Positions 33,601-44,041 of a stretch of DNA of 64,000 nucleotides are shown here, one piece after another. Positions within the stretch are counted from its first letter, which is position 1; every line of letters starts with the position of its first letter. Below the pieces are notes generated by a model. The model was not told the DNA's origin and did no database searches. It saw only the letters and a list, made by a program, of their open reading frames with translations. The stretch covers positions 67,439,392-67,503,391 of the forward strand of contig NC_030684.2 of the NCBI RefSeq assembly GCF_000004195.4. Direction: 5' to 3'. A program made the translations under genes and the position numbers. Source of the DNA: Xenopus tropicalis (taxonomy: Eukaryota > Chordata > Amphibia > Anura > Pipidae).

Positions 33601-36600
33601 TGAAGAATTTTCAGAGATTTTTAATGTCAATAGAGTGTTATACCATCTAGTTTATATCTTTTTAATCTTGTGCAGAAACTGACAACAAGTATTACTGCTT
33701 TCTATAGCAATGTTATAAGCTCAGTCCCTTGCTTGATTCGTCAACTGTTTAGTTTGGCTTTGATCAGCTCACATTAAAGAATTTATTTACTAAGGAGCAG
33801 AATTATCAGTGGTCCAGTTCATGTTTTTTCATGTTTGTTTCAACTTTTGTGCTAAAAATTAGAGTTCAAGAAAATTGAAATCGAAAGTGCTAAAAATTTG
33901 ATAAAAGCTGGCAAGGTCATGCAGAAGGCAATGGGAGTAATGGGGCAAAATGGAAGTGGGTTTTTTTCCAATTCGTGTTTTTTCACTTTTCAAATATTTT
34001 TGAAAGTTAGTAGAATTATTAAAAATGATACATAAAATGTGATTGGAATTTTCTTTTCACATTTTTAACTGATCCAATTTTTTATATTCGAGTTTTTTCA
34101 TAAATAAGTGCACATTTAAGTTTGGTCAATTTTGCAAAATTTTTTTCGAATGAAAAAAAATACTAAATTTACAAATTTGAATTTTGATAAATATGCTTAT
34201 ACATGTTCAGAAATATATATAGGACCCGTTATCCAGAATGCTCGGGACCAAAGGTATTCCGGAAAAGGGGTCTTTCCGTAATTTGGATCTCCATACCTTA
34301 AGTCTACCAAAGAATCAATAAAACTGCAATTAAATCCAACAGGATTGTTTTGCATCCAATAAGGATTATTTGTATCTTAGTTGGGATCAATTACAAGATA
34401 CTGTTTTATTACTACAGAGAAAAGGGAAATCAGTTTTAAAATTCTGAATTATTTGATTAAAATGGAGTCTATGGGAGACGGGCATTCCATAATTCGGAGC
34501 TTTCTGGATAACGGGTTTCCAGATAAGGGATCCCATACCTGTATATATATATTTACTAAAATAGTTGTAATTTTGCAATTGTACAACATCTCATATCAAC
34601 CAAGAGCACATTTGTTATATTATGAGGACAAGATCAAATAATGCTAACTGTTATTGGTGTTAATCAATGAACTGGCGCAATATTTCAAATAAATGAGAAC
34701 AAGTTTGTTTGTAACTCACGTTTAACCTGTTTTGTTATGGGTTTTAAAAGTCCAAGCCACATCTGCAAATACAATACAAACATCATTAGCAAAAGTATTT
34801 TTTGTGATTTTAGCCCTTTACAAAAATAAAATAAACCTAACAAAACAAGATTGTTTCTGTGCATACTTTGCATTTACTTTGTCATCGCCAGCTTATGTAT
34901 GGAAGGCTGCTGCACGACCAGATTATCAGAATTCTACCTATGCTAACTAAGGCAGGGTGTGTGTTGGGGTGTGTTGGGGTGAGTAGTCATGGATCATTTA
35001 CCATGCTTCTTGGAGTAGATACATTTTTTACATGAATAACCTGCAAATGATACAGAAAATAATGTACACCCTGTACAATAATAGAAAGTATAAGGAAGTC
35101 TCTGTGAAGCCCAATGACCATACAAAGGCTTGATGCCACAGGCCACGCTTTTACAGTTTTACATAAGCCATAATACTTATATATACCCCCATTTGTGGTC
35201 ATAAAATGATACCCGCTGTGGCTGTGCTACTGGCCTTCACTGATCAACCAGAAGTGAGCTGCCATTCCAGGTGAATTCCTTCTGTTCTGCTCACTTGTTC
35301 CAGGGAGTTTCAATCCATTCAGACACAGGAAAGTAGTACATTGCAAATGCTAAGACCATCAAGGGGCTGGATACTAAACTCCATTTGCTCAGGGGCTCCA
35401 TTCTTTGCATAGCCCCAAATGGCTGCCTTAGTTGCAAACTGGACCACACAACACCAACAGTGAAACTTTAAATACTGAAGTGTATACAAGGGTTGTGAAA
35501 GGGAGGCTTTGCTCAGCAAATTAATGTTCATTAAAGGCTTGAGCATATATAGGATAATAAGTGAGTCTGTAATTGGGACATTTAATACTTCTGGATCCTG
35601 TCTTTTAGCTGATCTATAACTACCACCAACAAATCCTGTCCTGGATGCCTTTATTGGAAGAAAAGCTTTTTTGAACGTAGAACTATTTCCTTTTCCCCTG
35701 CAGCCGATTTAGAAGTTTGAATGGGCTTTAGGTAGTGGCTGAACTGACACCAAAAGGGGCCACTGAACAACCTTGAATAAACACACATGTTTAAATCAGT
35801 GATTAATGGGAGGTAACAATATGGTTGCATTACAGGGGCTTTAAAAACCTTTGAGTATGGCATGGTCACAGCTCTGACTATGTATAGCTCAAGGACTTTA
35901 TTTTGTGTATTCACAACATATTAGATATGTTAAATAACTTTTCTGTCATAATAAAGTAATAACCCATTTATTAAGCGCATTGCAAATGCCATTTAAATAG
36001 GTAAAAGAAAAAGATGTAAATCCATCAGGGCCCCCACAAGGTGTTTTACCAGTTAAATTAATGCCAATATTTTGATGGCTTGATACCCATATAATTAGGG
36101 AAGGATGATAACAGAGACTGAAAACATAGATTTTGTTTAAAAGGTGAGATATCTAAAGCCAATTGGTTAAAGAACCCACCATATAATTTTGTTTCTGGGT
36201 GCTTCTTAGTATTTATTGCAGAACTAGCATCTGCCTCCCTAACCACCTGAAGACAAGACTTCAGTCTAAGGTTATTCACTTACTTGGCATCCTGCATGAT
36301 TTCTGAATTCCAGACCAAAGTATTCCTTTTCTGTTAGATTGAGATGACTGCAACTCATGTTAAAAAGTTCTTTACCAGGAGCTTTTTGCTGAAAAACAGC
36401 AATGGAATTTAAGACAAACTATAAAAACAAAAGGTATACGTATATATTTTTAAAGGGACCTGCACTCCAATTTGCAGTGAATCAAGCAATGGGGGTACAG
36501 AATGTTATACCATTGCAAGTATTCAGGAACTATTAAAGGAGCAACTAATTTACAAACGATTTTGCTCCTCTCTAATGGATTCATCTTCATTTCTTCCCAA

Positions 36601-39600
36601 ATTGTTATCTCGAATTTACTCATGTACTCAGGTAAATGGGTTGAGAAAACTGCTACTCAATAAGGGTAATTTAGAAATGGGACTTCTAACTGGTGACTTG
36701 TTTTATATTAAACTGGAACTTCTTACCAGCATCTTGCTGTATATTAAATTACATTCAGCATTATTATATCTAATACAATTATTTATTAAATAATTCAGCA
36801 AATAAGCAGTGATACCATGAGAGTATTAACTAAGGAACAACTCCTAATTGTATCATACTATCATCTAAACAATGTTGCATAGATCAGGGCTACTATCCAT
36901 CAACAAAAAGCTGCAAAAACACTCACATTGTGTTTCTATTGGCTTGGAAAATATTGTGCACTTGGTGGGGACCTGTCATCCTAAGAAATAATTTCAAATG
37001 TATTTCTATCATGTTAGTTGAGAAAAATAAACTTCATAAATAATATAAATCTTGTTACCTTCATTCTTGGAATTACACAATCGCAGCAAGCAAGCTTTGC
37101 ATAATGCTTGTTCATGTGATAGAATGGAGGACCAGATGTCTAGGCCCATGTACTGGTTGAACAATTAGATGGCGAGGAGGGAGTATTTAAGAAGTGTAGT
37201 GACATCTAGGAAGTGCTGAATGGAAAGTTAGCTGTCTGCCCCGCCTCTATGACTAAGGCAAAGAGGTGGGGCAGGCAATATATGATTTAAAACTGGCAGG
37301 GTCGGACTGGGGGTGCAGGGCCCACCGGGGCTCCCGCCCCAGGGGCCCTGCAGGTGCCCCAGCCAGCCGTGTCCCCTACCTCCCCCAGGGGCCCCCCTAA
37401 CCCCTCCGCAGGGCCCCCACCTGATGTCCTCCCCAAGCGCGTATAAATTGCACCCGTCAGGGGAGGAACAGTCAGAAGGGGGAGCGCCGGCAAGGGTCGG
37501 ACTGGGCCACCAGGGCCCACCAGGATTTTTCCCGGTGGCCCAGACCGACCCTGAAAACTGGGATTTTTAAATGCCTTTATAATGGGTAAGGATGTGTATT
37601 TTAATAAAAAAAGGAATTTGGATTTCATGTTGGATTTTCATGGTTTCATGTTGGAGTTTTATTATACAGCTTTTTATGTCAGGGTGACAGGTCCCCTTTA
37701 GAAGGCATTTATATGCAAGCTGAAACTCTAGAAGTAGTCAGTATGTTGTATGAGCTAAGAAAATAAAATTTCTTAAAAGTAGAAAGAAATGAGTGTGCAG
37801 CTGACCTGCGTTGTAAACAGCTCATATATTGTAAATATCTATTGGTCAGAGACCTTTGGGTCCTCTATAATCAAGGTGACTACAGCAGCCTTAGGGTCTG
37901 CTGCCTCCATTATAACGTTCTTGATATGCAGTAAAGGAAAGGGAAGGCGAAGGTGCTTATTAGTACTGATCCACAGTTTTGGTAATCAACACGACAGAAT
38001 CCAAAATTAGCATGAGAATGAATAAACGCCCAATTTTTACCATCTTTAGGGACTGTAGGAAAATCCATCGATGTAAGAGAGATGAACTGTTGATGGCGTA
38101 ATGAATAGAGCAAGCTCCAGGAAATCAAAGGCTGCTGAGTAAAATTACAATGCTTCTGTGCTCAGCCTCTGGTATAGTGACAGTTTAATTGCAGGTTTCT
38201 CTAGTTCTCAGGGCTCACCCTGGTTCCTGTCAACATCTAGAGGCAGTGTATGATTACAGTCCTTACCATTTCTTTCAAAACATTAAATTACATCTGTGTC
38301 AGGCACAGAAAATCCCTCTAAACTCATATGAAACAGCAAATACATTTTGTGATAAATCTGAGCATGATCTCTTGTAGTGTCTTTAAATATAATAAAATGG
38401 TTGAATATGTCCACAGATGTTATTCTATGGATATCTAGACTGAAATAGTCATTCTGGAAAGAGGTACTGAGATACAGTACAGCTAATATACACAAATGAA
38501 CCCACAGATATGGCCGATTAAGATCTGTAATGTACAAGTTCGTAAAATATGCAGAAGGCTTGTTGAGGACATTTAGCTCTATCTCTAAACAATTATGTCA
38601 AGCAGTCATACAGAGACAGTGTTGTTACATTACTGTTACATCAGATCAAGTAAGGTGAAACAGTATTACAGGGACAATACCAAAAATCTCCCACTGGTCT
38701 GATTTATCTGACTGCACAATTGCTCAGCAAACTGTAAAGCTAGAAGACAGGATTTGCTGAGAGTATGAAATTATCAGCCCAGTAGAAGTAGAACAGCAAT
38801 AATGACAGAACACTGTACATCTAAAAAGTTCTTTAAAAATTGCGTTCAGTACAGGAGAATACCAATGTTGAAATCATTTTATTATTGTATTTCTGTATAC
38901 AGGTAATTATTGATTTGTTTCTTGGTAATGCTATACCTGTACTATTTTTATTATGGTCAGTTTAGGCTGACTTATTTTCATCTTTACTGTGTTTGGCTAA
39001 TTATTCTTGCCTTTGGGGTGGCTGTTTTCTTATTTGGATTGTGATTGGTTGATGTGCCATTATAATCCAGGCGCCTGGCTTGTGAGCTTTTGCCTATGAC
39101 TGCTAAATTGCTAAAGGAAATAAACAAAATAAGGCAGGAACTTTAAAGCTGGCCATACACGTCCGGTTAAAATTGTACGTAACATAGTTTTGTATGATTT
39201 TCGGCCAGGTTAGAAAATTTTAGTCAGCTAACAAGAAAATCTGCGCATGTATTGTGTATCAGATGATATCCTTGGGGGACCTACAATGGAAGTCACTTTC
39301 GTACGAAACTATTTCACATTCAGAACATCTTCCTATTTGTATTGTAAGGGCTTTATCCTACACTTTTAGTCTGAATGTTAGTTTCAGATAGTTGAATTTA
39401 AACATACAACCGATATATGAACGTTCATCGGAAGAAGAACATGTATGGCCAGCTTAAGGGAGCTATTTGCACGAAGAGGATGGTTATAGAAAATGTATGT
39501 GTAACAACCTACAGAGGTGCTCCTCTAATCTGGTGGGTGTTGGTAGACTCCCCAGTGTTTGGCTGCGGTACTAGCTATGGCAAACTGAAGCTGCTTCCCT

Positions 39601-41395
39601 GATCTGTCTTATTACTGTGGAAAATGAAATCATTATACAGCCTTTGAAATTCTTTCTTGCTTTTAAATCAAAAATGGGAAAAAATCACCTTTGACAGCCA
39701 TTGTCCCTGAAAACAAATTATTAAGGCAATCCCAGCAGGCTGTTCTGTGATACCAGTAAAAAGGCCATAATAGACTTAAATCCTATTCCCAGTGTTGCTT
39801 TAAGCAATAATTGCTTTTATCCAACCCCCCCCCCCCCCATTCTCTCCATTCACCTACTTTGGCTGTGTAACTGGAAATGAATGAAATGCCTTGAAGTGTT
39901 AGAGTCATGTCCCTCCTCAGGAATAATAGGTGCAGTGTAGAAGCACTAACATTTCCATTAGCTGTAATAACATTCTGAGTGCCCTGCTGGGAGCTTCCAT
40001 TGCCTAAATAGATCAAATCTGTCCTGTTACACGAAAACTCCCAAACTGCCTATCTATCTATGCACATTTTAATAATGTAACTGTAAATAAATATTGTACA
40101 AACAACAATACTGTCCAGGTTTCCCTATATTGTCCTAAAGCTTCCCGGCAGTTGGCTAAAACATCCTAGTTTTGCTGTGTGTCCCAGATTTCAGTCAGAA
40201 ACATATTCAATTCCTGTTGCTTCAGAGTAGTAGTTATTTGTAAAGTGGTATAAAGACATTCTATTTGGGCACAGCATATTTATCTTTGTATTGAAGAGGG
40301 GCTGCAACTGTGGGCTGGTGTATGTGTCTAGTAAGGCAAGATAGTATAATAGCATATTCTAAGGCTAACATTCAGCCATCAACTCTATATCCCAGCATCC
40401 TTAGATAGCCAAAGGCTGAGCACTTTTCATGAATACCAACAACACACAGGTTACCATGCCTTGGGCTCCATTGCCATTAAAGACAGCCTGAATAATAGTC
40501 CCAGGTTAACAACCGCAGGAAAATCAATAACAAAAAGCATTTGTTAAAATAGCAATATGCAAATATTGTGCTATAAATAGATCCGTAAATCTGTGTTTAT
40601 CAAGATGTAAAAACAAGCCATATAACCCCCATTTTTTTTTAGTTTACCCCAGAGAGAACAAAGGCTTAGCACATCCATAATTATAAATATTAACATATTA
40701 ATATTAGCAATGAAAGGTCTCATTGCATTCTGGCCGCATACCAAACACTTTGGATTGTTTGTATAACATTACAGCATGCAGAGACTGCCAGTCCAACAAT
40801 ATATGAATTGTATATGTTATGATTTGATAAACACAAAAGATTCAATAAATTAGACATATATTACATTTTCATGCCACTGTGGCATCTAGTTATATAGTGA
40901 CAATCACCAGGTGCTGACAAACACTCCTGCATTTTAAATTAGAATGTCTATATTAAATACACTTAATGGGACTGCATTAACTAATGTCATTGTTTAGGGG
41001 AGACCGTGGAGTACTGTTAGTCCCCAGTAATGCCAAAGACAGAAAACCCCATTCTTAAATAGACAGTATTCATATAATTACAATTAACAAGCTGCAAACA
41101 CAATGCTGTGCTACAGGTGTTGGCTTTGTTTTTCATTTTATTTTACATTAAATATGTTCAGATTGACTCATTAGAACATATTAAGCCAAAAGCTAAATAG
41201 CAAGTTCGGTTCAGATTGAAAGATACTAAGCAGTTTCAATTCTACAGTATTAGCCAATAAAGGGTATCGCTAAGCCAGATTCCAGTAATAAATGTCATGC
41301 AAGAAAAAGAGACATTTAGCAAATACTGATATACTTACATCTACAACAAAGGTTTTCTGAGAATCATCAAGAAACTGCACTTTCAAGTGCAGCAT
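23604..41395 (-). CDS. frmd7: FRMD7, FERM and FA domain protein (complete, 12 coding exons, 710 aa)
   Basis: Joined exons (minus): 41395-41339, 36388-36284, 34762-34720, 32950-32872, 30371-30274, 29676-29562, 29169-29022, 28395-28300, 27932-27769, 26573-26505, 25458-25383, 24686-23604. They total 2,133 nt, all GT-AG with matching phases; human FRMD7 is 714 aa. Residues 1 to about 282 are the FERM domain ([59 protein letters not shown]); about 290-335 are the FERM-adjacent domain; the rest is a long, probably disordered tail ending in a conserved block ([17 protein letters not shown]). Family knowledge: links membrane to actin, is tied to Rho-GTPase signalling and neurite growth; human mutations cause X-linked infantile nystagmus. 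Oddity: a proline run in the tail. Transcribed toward stk26, downstream of rap2c on the same strand, with its own TATA box. Confidence 0.95.
23829..23876 (-). repeat. frmd7: Proline-codon repeat inside frmd7 exon 12
   Basis: On the plus strand a run of GGT/GGA and GAGG units; on the coding strand it gives a stretch of prolines with one Ala and two Leu. Trinucleotide-like structure suggests slippage growth. Confidence 0.75.
25383..25458 (-). CDS. frmd7: frmd7 exon 11
   Basis: Acceptor ttttcCAG, donor CAG|gtagga. [20 protein letters not shown] then EVAKQ, matching the human [18 protein letters not shown]. Ends in phase 0, as exon 12 requires. Confidence 0.93.
26028..26310. mobile_element. PIF/Harbinger-type palindromic MITE, copy 2
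   Basis: Same family as 19395-19693: ends GGGCTCTGGCACATGGGGAG and CCCGTGTGCCAGAGCCC, with TTA on both sides (26025-26027, 26311-26313). Sits in frmd7 intron 10. Confidence 0.8.
26505..26573 (-). CDS. frmd7: frmd7 exon 10
   Basis: Acceptor ttgtTAG, donor GAAAG|gtaaat. Split Ser then [22 protein letters not shown]: the FA core seen in human as GRTQRQLLE...LPFER. Confidence 0.9.
26885..27480 (+). mobile_element. CR1-like LINE fragment in a frmd7 intron
   Basis: Starts with a frame reading [11 protein letters not shown] (reverse-transcriptase motif, from 26899). Later, 27065-27316 reads [38 protein letters not shown] and [19 protein letters not shown]. The middle of the ORF is missing and the rest is broken. 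Opposite in strand to frmd7. Confidence 0.75.
27558..27583. repeat. (AT)n microsatellite
   Basis: Alternating AT in a frmd7 intron, followed by a second short ATATATAT block at about 27604. Confidence 0.8.
27769..27932 (-). CDS. frmd7: frmd7 exon 9
   Basis: Acceptor gttaCAG, donor TACAG|gtatga. [37 protein letters not shown], then [17 protein letters not shown]. Closes F3 (the C-terminal helix) and opens the FA domain. Confidence 0.95.
28300..28395 (-). CDS. frmd7: frmd7 exon 8
   Basis: Acceptor acaCAG, donor GAT|gtaagt, 32 codons in phase 0: [20 protein letters not shown] then [12 protein letters not shown]. The FERM F3 signature [20 protein letters not shown] is intact. Confidence 0.94.
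29022..29169 (-). CDS. frmd7: frmd7 exon 7
   Basis: Acceptor ttatCAG, donor AGG|gtgagg. [36 protein letters not shown] and [13 protein letters not shown]: the end of F2 and start of the PH-like F3 lobe, the most conserved part of FERM proteins. Confidence 0.95.
29562..29676 (-). CDS. frmd7: frmd7 exon 6
   Basis: Acceptor catgCAG, donor CATGT|gtaagt. [20 protein letters not shown] then [21 protein letters not shown] lobe F2. Confidence 0.92.
29960..30095 (+). repeat. Dispersed repeat, copy A (GGCATGCTCAGTTCTTCTC family)
   Basis: Shares GCATGCTCAGTTCTTCTCAA, CCAGTCTAGCAGCCAATG and AGAGATG with 55318-55440 (+) and with the reverse strand of 54556-54690. Probably an internal part of a TTAA-type MITE. 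Confidence 0.6.
30274..30371 (-). CDS. frmd7: frmd7 exon 5
   Basis: Acceptor tattcaCAG, donor CAAT|gtaagt. [18 protein letters not shown] then [14 protein letters not shown], the first helices of FERM lobe F2. Confidence 0.94.
31150..31650 (+). mobile_element. CR1-like LINE fragment, reverse-transcriptase region
   Basis: Frames read [18 protein letters not shown] followed further on by [10 protein letters not shown], the reverse-transcriptase fingers region of CR1-clade elements, with stops and shifts. Lies in a frmd7 intron on the opposite strand. Confidence 0.65.
32502..32801. mobile_element. PIF/Harbinger-type palindromic MITE, copy 3
   Basis: Ends GGGCTCTGGCACGCGGGGAG and CTCCCCATGTGCCAGAGCCC, TTA duplicated (32499-32501, 32802-32804). 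300 bp, the same arm motifs as copies 1 and 2 (GATTAGTCGCCCGCGACA, GCGATTTACATTCTCGC). It lies about 70 bp downstream of frmd7 exon 4. Confidence 0.82.
32872..32950 (-). CDS. frmd7: frmd7 exon 4
   Basis: Acceptor tctCAG, donor AAG|gtacag. Split codon then [20 protein letters not shown] and KGELT, the end of the FERM F1 lobe and the linker into F2. Confidence 0.92.
33780..34205. repeat. AT-rich repeat-like stretch
   Basis: Runs of TTCGAATT, TTTTTCAC and AAATTCGA type resemble a decayed CpG-poor relative of the 63-kb palindrome. No clear ends were found. Confidence 0.3.
34217..34541 (+). mobile_element. Mariner-type MITE, copy 2
   Basis: Same family as 1142-1468. The right end GGGATCCCATACCTG is intact and followed by TA; the left end has merged into an AT-rich run (tatatatAGGACCCGTTATC). 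Confidence 0.7.
34720..34762 (-). CDS. frmd7: frmd7 exon 3 (43 nt)
   Basis: Acceptor tttgCAG, donor AAAC|gtgagt. [14 protein letters not shown] plus one base. Very short, but matches the human segment [14 protein letters not shown]. Confidence 0.9.
36284..36388 (-). CDS. frmd7: frmd7 exon 2
   Basis: Acceptor tttttCAG, donor CAA|gtaagt, 35 codons in phase 0: [20 protein letters not shown], then [15 protein letters not shown]. First FERM lobe (ubiquitin-like). Confidence 0.93.
37160..37700. mobile_element. MITE interrupted by a hAT element (host copy)
   Basis: The flanks of the hAT insertion (GAGGTGGGGCAGGCAATATA before; GGGATTTTTAAATGCC after) match, in reverse, the uninterrupted sequence at about 60603-60745. 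This host repeat ends near 37700 with CAGGTCCCCTTTAG. Confidence 0.6.
37297..37553. mobile_element. hAT MITE, GC-rich, with perfect 8-bp duplication
   Basis: Ends CAGGGTCGGACTGG and CCAGACCGACCCTG are inverted repeats, flanked by AAAACTGG on both sides (37289-37296, 37554-37561). 257 bp, strikingly GC-rich. The 8-bp duplication and CAGGG ends are hAT hallmarks. A second CAGGGTCGGACTGG-like block near 37495 is internal. Confidence 0.85.
39147..39453. mobile_element. TTAA-flanked palindromic MITE (GCTGGCCATACA family), copy 1
   Basis: The left end AGCTGGCCATACACGTCC and right end ACATGTATGGCCAGC are inverted, with TTAA at 39143-39146 and 39454-39457. Internal arms are also reversed. Lies in frmd7 intron 1. 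Confidence 0.7.
41339..41395 (-). CDS. frmd7: frmd7 exon 1 (coding part)
   Basis: ATG at 41395-41393 with A at -3, 19 codons [19 protein letters not shown], donor GAT|gtaagt. The open frame extends further 5' but has no earlier ATG, so this start is chosen; it also equals the human start. Confidence 0.95.
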
Positions 41396-41578
41396 CCTTG
41401 GATGTAAGAGACTGTGTGATCTCCTGGGAAGAAAAGCAGCATCCCTGATAGAGAGCACTGTTACACACACAGGCACGCGCAGCCTCCTCAGCAGCCAGGC
41501 AGGGCTATGTGGCTTCAGGCTCTGTGCAAAGATAGTACAAAACCTTCCTCGAAAAGAGGCGTACAGAATGGATACCTT
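41396..41578 (-). other. frmd7: frmd7 5' UTR (inferred start)
   Basis: Runs from about 28 bp past the TATA box to the ATG. It holds a short upstream ORF at 41442-41383 that overlaps the main start out of frame. The exact cap site is inferred from the TATA position. Confidence 0.5.
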
Positions 41579-41605
41579 TTTAAGGTGCAAGCTCTAGAGA
41601 TTTGC

Positions 41606-41613
41606 TATTTATA
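41606..41613 (-). promoter_or_regulatory. frmd7: TATA box of frmd7
   Basis: TATAAATA on the minus strand, 211 bp upstream of the frmd7 ATG and in the right orientation. No CpG island surrounds it, in line with a tissue-restricted gene. Confidence 0.6.
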
Positions 41614-42087
41614 TTTCTTGGGGGGCCTCCAAACCACACTGACAGCCTTGAGTCCACCACAGAGTCACTGAACAACCCTGCCTTACTGCAAAACATGTCC
41701 AAAAAATATTTCATTAAATTAACCTGAAAACCAGATATTTTTCACATGCAATATAATAGAAAAAGAAGCATGTTTCACAAAGCAAACAATGATCTATTTG
41801 TCTTGTTTGAAAATATCTTGTCAGAGATTCCAAAGAGACAACTAAAAGCATAAAACAAGTTTGTGAGTTGTAGTGCAAACAAACTTGAATGATGGTATAA
41901 AATTAAATACAAACATTGACATGACTGCCTCTTAGTCTCAAAGATGACTGATAGGTAAAAGCATTACATTTTTTCAAAAAACATTACATTTATTGTTAAG
42001 AATACATGTAAAACATCTCTATTTTATCATGTTTATGATAATAATGATTAAGCAATGTTTTAAGGTGATAGTGACCCAGTTATTGTA

Positions 42088-42572
42088 CAGGTATCGGATC
42101 CATTATCCGTAAACACATTATCCAGAAAGTTCTGAATTACGGAAAGGCTGTCCCCCATAAACTGCATTATAAGCAAATAATTCTAATTTTTAAAAATGAT
42201 TTCCTTTTTCTCTGTAATAATAAAACAGTACCTTGTACTTGATCCCAAGATACAATTAATCCTTATTGGAAGCAAAACAAGCCTATTGGGTTTATTTAAT
42301 GTTTAAATCAGGGGTGGCCAGACTTTTTGCGGTCGCGATCTACCGGACCGATGCAGAATGTGGAAGTGCGAAGTGAATGCATCCCCAGCCTGATCGCGGT
42401 CCACCAGAAATCCACGGGGGATCGACTGGTGGGCCGCGAACAACGTTTTGGCCACCCCTGGTTTAAATAATCTTTTAGTAGACTTAAGGTATGGCGATCC
42501 AAATTATGGAAAGATCCCTTATCCGGAAAAATCCCAAGTCCCGAGCATTCTGGATAATGGGTCCCATACCTG
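42088..42572 (-). mobile_element. Mariner-type MITE, copy 3, interrupted by a hAT MITE
   Basis: Ends CAGGTATCGGATCC and GGGTCCCATACCTG with TA on both sides (42086-42087, 42573-42574). Opposite orientation to copies 1 and 2. Split at 42309-42460. Confidence 0.78.
42309..42460. mobile_element. hAT MITE nested in a mariner-type MITE
   Basis: Ends CAGGGGTGGCCAGAC and GTTTTGGCCACCCCTG, with a perfect 8-bp duplication GTTTAAAT (42301-42308, 42461-42468). 152 bp, CpG-rich inside (GCGGTCGCGATC). Confidence 0.87.
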
Positions 42573-42889
42573 TAGATTCTATACTTCTCACCTATATTGT
42601 CCTTATCCAAACAGCTAGCAACTTCCAGCATGTCTGCTAGGGGGTTCAGATATGCAACTCAGCTTGGGCATTTACTGGCACAGGGGGGCATGGAATGATT
42701 GCAAGACACAACAGCTCAACAGCACTGGTTGTTTTGTTATGGTAACAATGTACAGTATGGATGAATCCTGAAACAGTTTATACATAATATACGTTTTATA
42801 CTCTTGGAGAAGTGTTCATTACTATGGCAACCCAAGCTAAATGCCTTTTCAGTAATTGTAACTTGTGACTTACTATCTTTAGTGAAACC

Positions 42890-43103
42890 ACACTACACTG
42901 GGGATTTATGGCCCACTCTACGGGGCAGGGACCTCCTTCCTACTGTGTCTCATACCACATGGCACTTATATATATATATTTATTGTATTTATTTATTATA
43001 TCACTTGTCCTCCCTGTGTGTAATTTTGTATTCTGTGAGATTGTACAGCGCTACGTATCCTTGTGGCGCTTTATTATCTATATAAGTTATACATACATAC
43101 ATA
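42890..43103 (+). mobile_element. LINE/SINE 3' tail with CATA microsatellite
   Basis: GATTGTACAGCGCTACGTAT, then CCTTGTGGCGCTTTATTAT, is the ending seen in many frog and fish LINE/SINE elements (compare GTACAGCGCTGC at 6870). It is followed by CATACATACATA. No ORF. Confidence 0.5.
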
Positions 43104-44041
43104 GTTTCTTAAGAACCGGCTTGCCCAGCCTACAGTTCCTGCTCCAGGGCTGGCTTCCCTCCAGCAGTCTTTTCCAGTGCTGATTGGCCCAAAGCAGGGG
43201 CTCCAAGCCAACATGCAGGGCCAATCAACAGTTACAATAAAGGAATAGTTGCAGTTATTGCTGCCCAAGGGGGACACACTAGCAAAGGTTCACATTATTT
43301 TGCAACCCACAAATATGTAACGTTGAAACCTTTTCCTCAATAAACAATTGACCACGCTTTATGTTTTGATGAGTTTTAGGACGTGAAAAATAGATCACAT
43401 TTAAGGTCATATTAATGCAGAAATATTGAATATAAAGAGGTGATTCTATTACATGAGCACCACTATTTCCACAATATCATTTCTTTGAAGTCAAGAGAGA
43501 TACCTTGGATTCAAAGAAAAAGATATTGGGTAAATCTAGTACTGCTCTCATGATAAGGTATTGCCCGATACAAAATTAAGGTTGCCATGTGGACATTGTA
43601 TAAAGTGGATTTTTATGAACTTTATGCACTTCTTTCAATTTCTAATGTAATCTGTTTTATTGACGGTGGCTGGCATTTTTGTTGTGCTGCATTATTGGTA
43701 AATTATGCACTCCAACCACTAGATGGCAGGTATCAGCTGTTTTGAGAAAGAACACTGTTCTGTAACTCTGTATTACTGTGATTAAGCTTAAAGATTTATC
43801 AGTCTTAAAAAAATAAAGATAATTAAAAAAACAAAAACATTTTAGCTTGACCATCAGAGAACAAATTCACCTGAAAACAACTTACCTTCTGGTACGTGAG
43901 GAAGGAATGTGTAAGGCCCCTGAAATGTTCTGCATGCCGCACACTGTTAGCACTTTATAGCTCCAATAAAATAATTTAATGGAAGGGGTGTAACTGATAT
44001 ATCATTGTGCTTGCCTCTACTGTATTGCATGTTTCCTTTTA

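Noticed and set aside
37287..37628. 113-codon Pro/Gly-rich ORF
   Set aside because: It lies across a GC-rich hAT MITE; composition alone explains the open frame.
41396..41590. Open frame extending 65 codons upstream of the frmd7 start
   Set aside because: It opens on TTG and has no ATG before 41395. The translation is unlike any FERM protein; it is 5' UTR.
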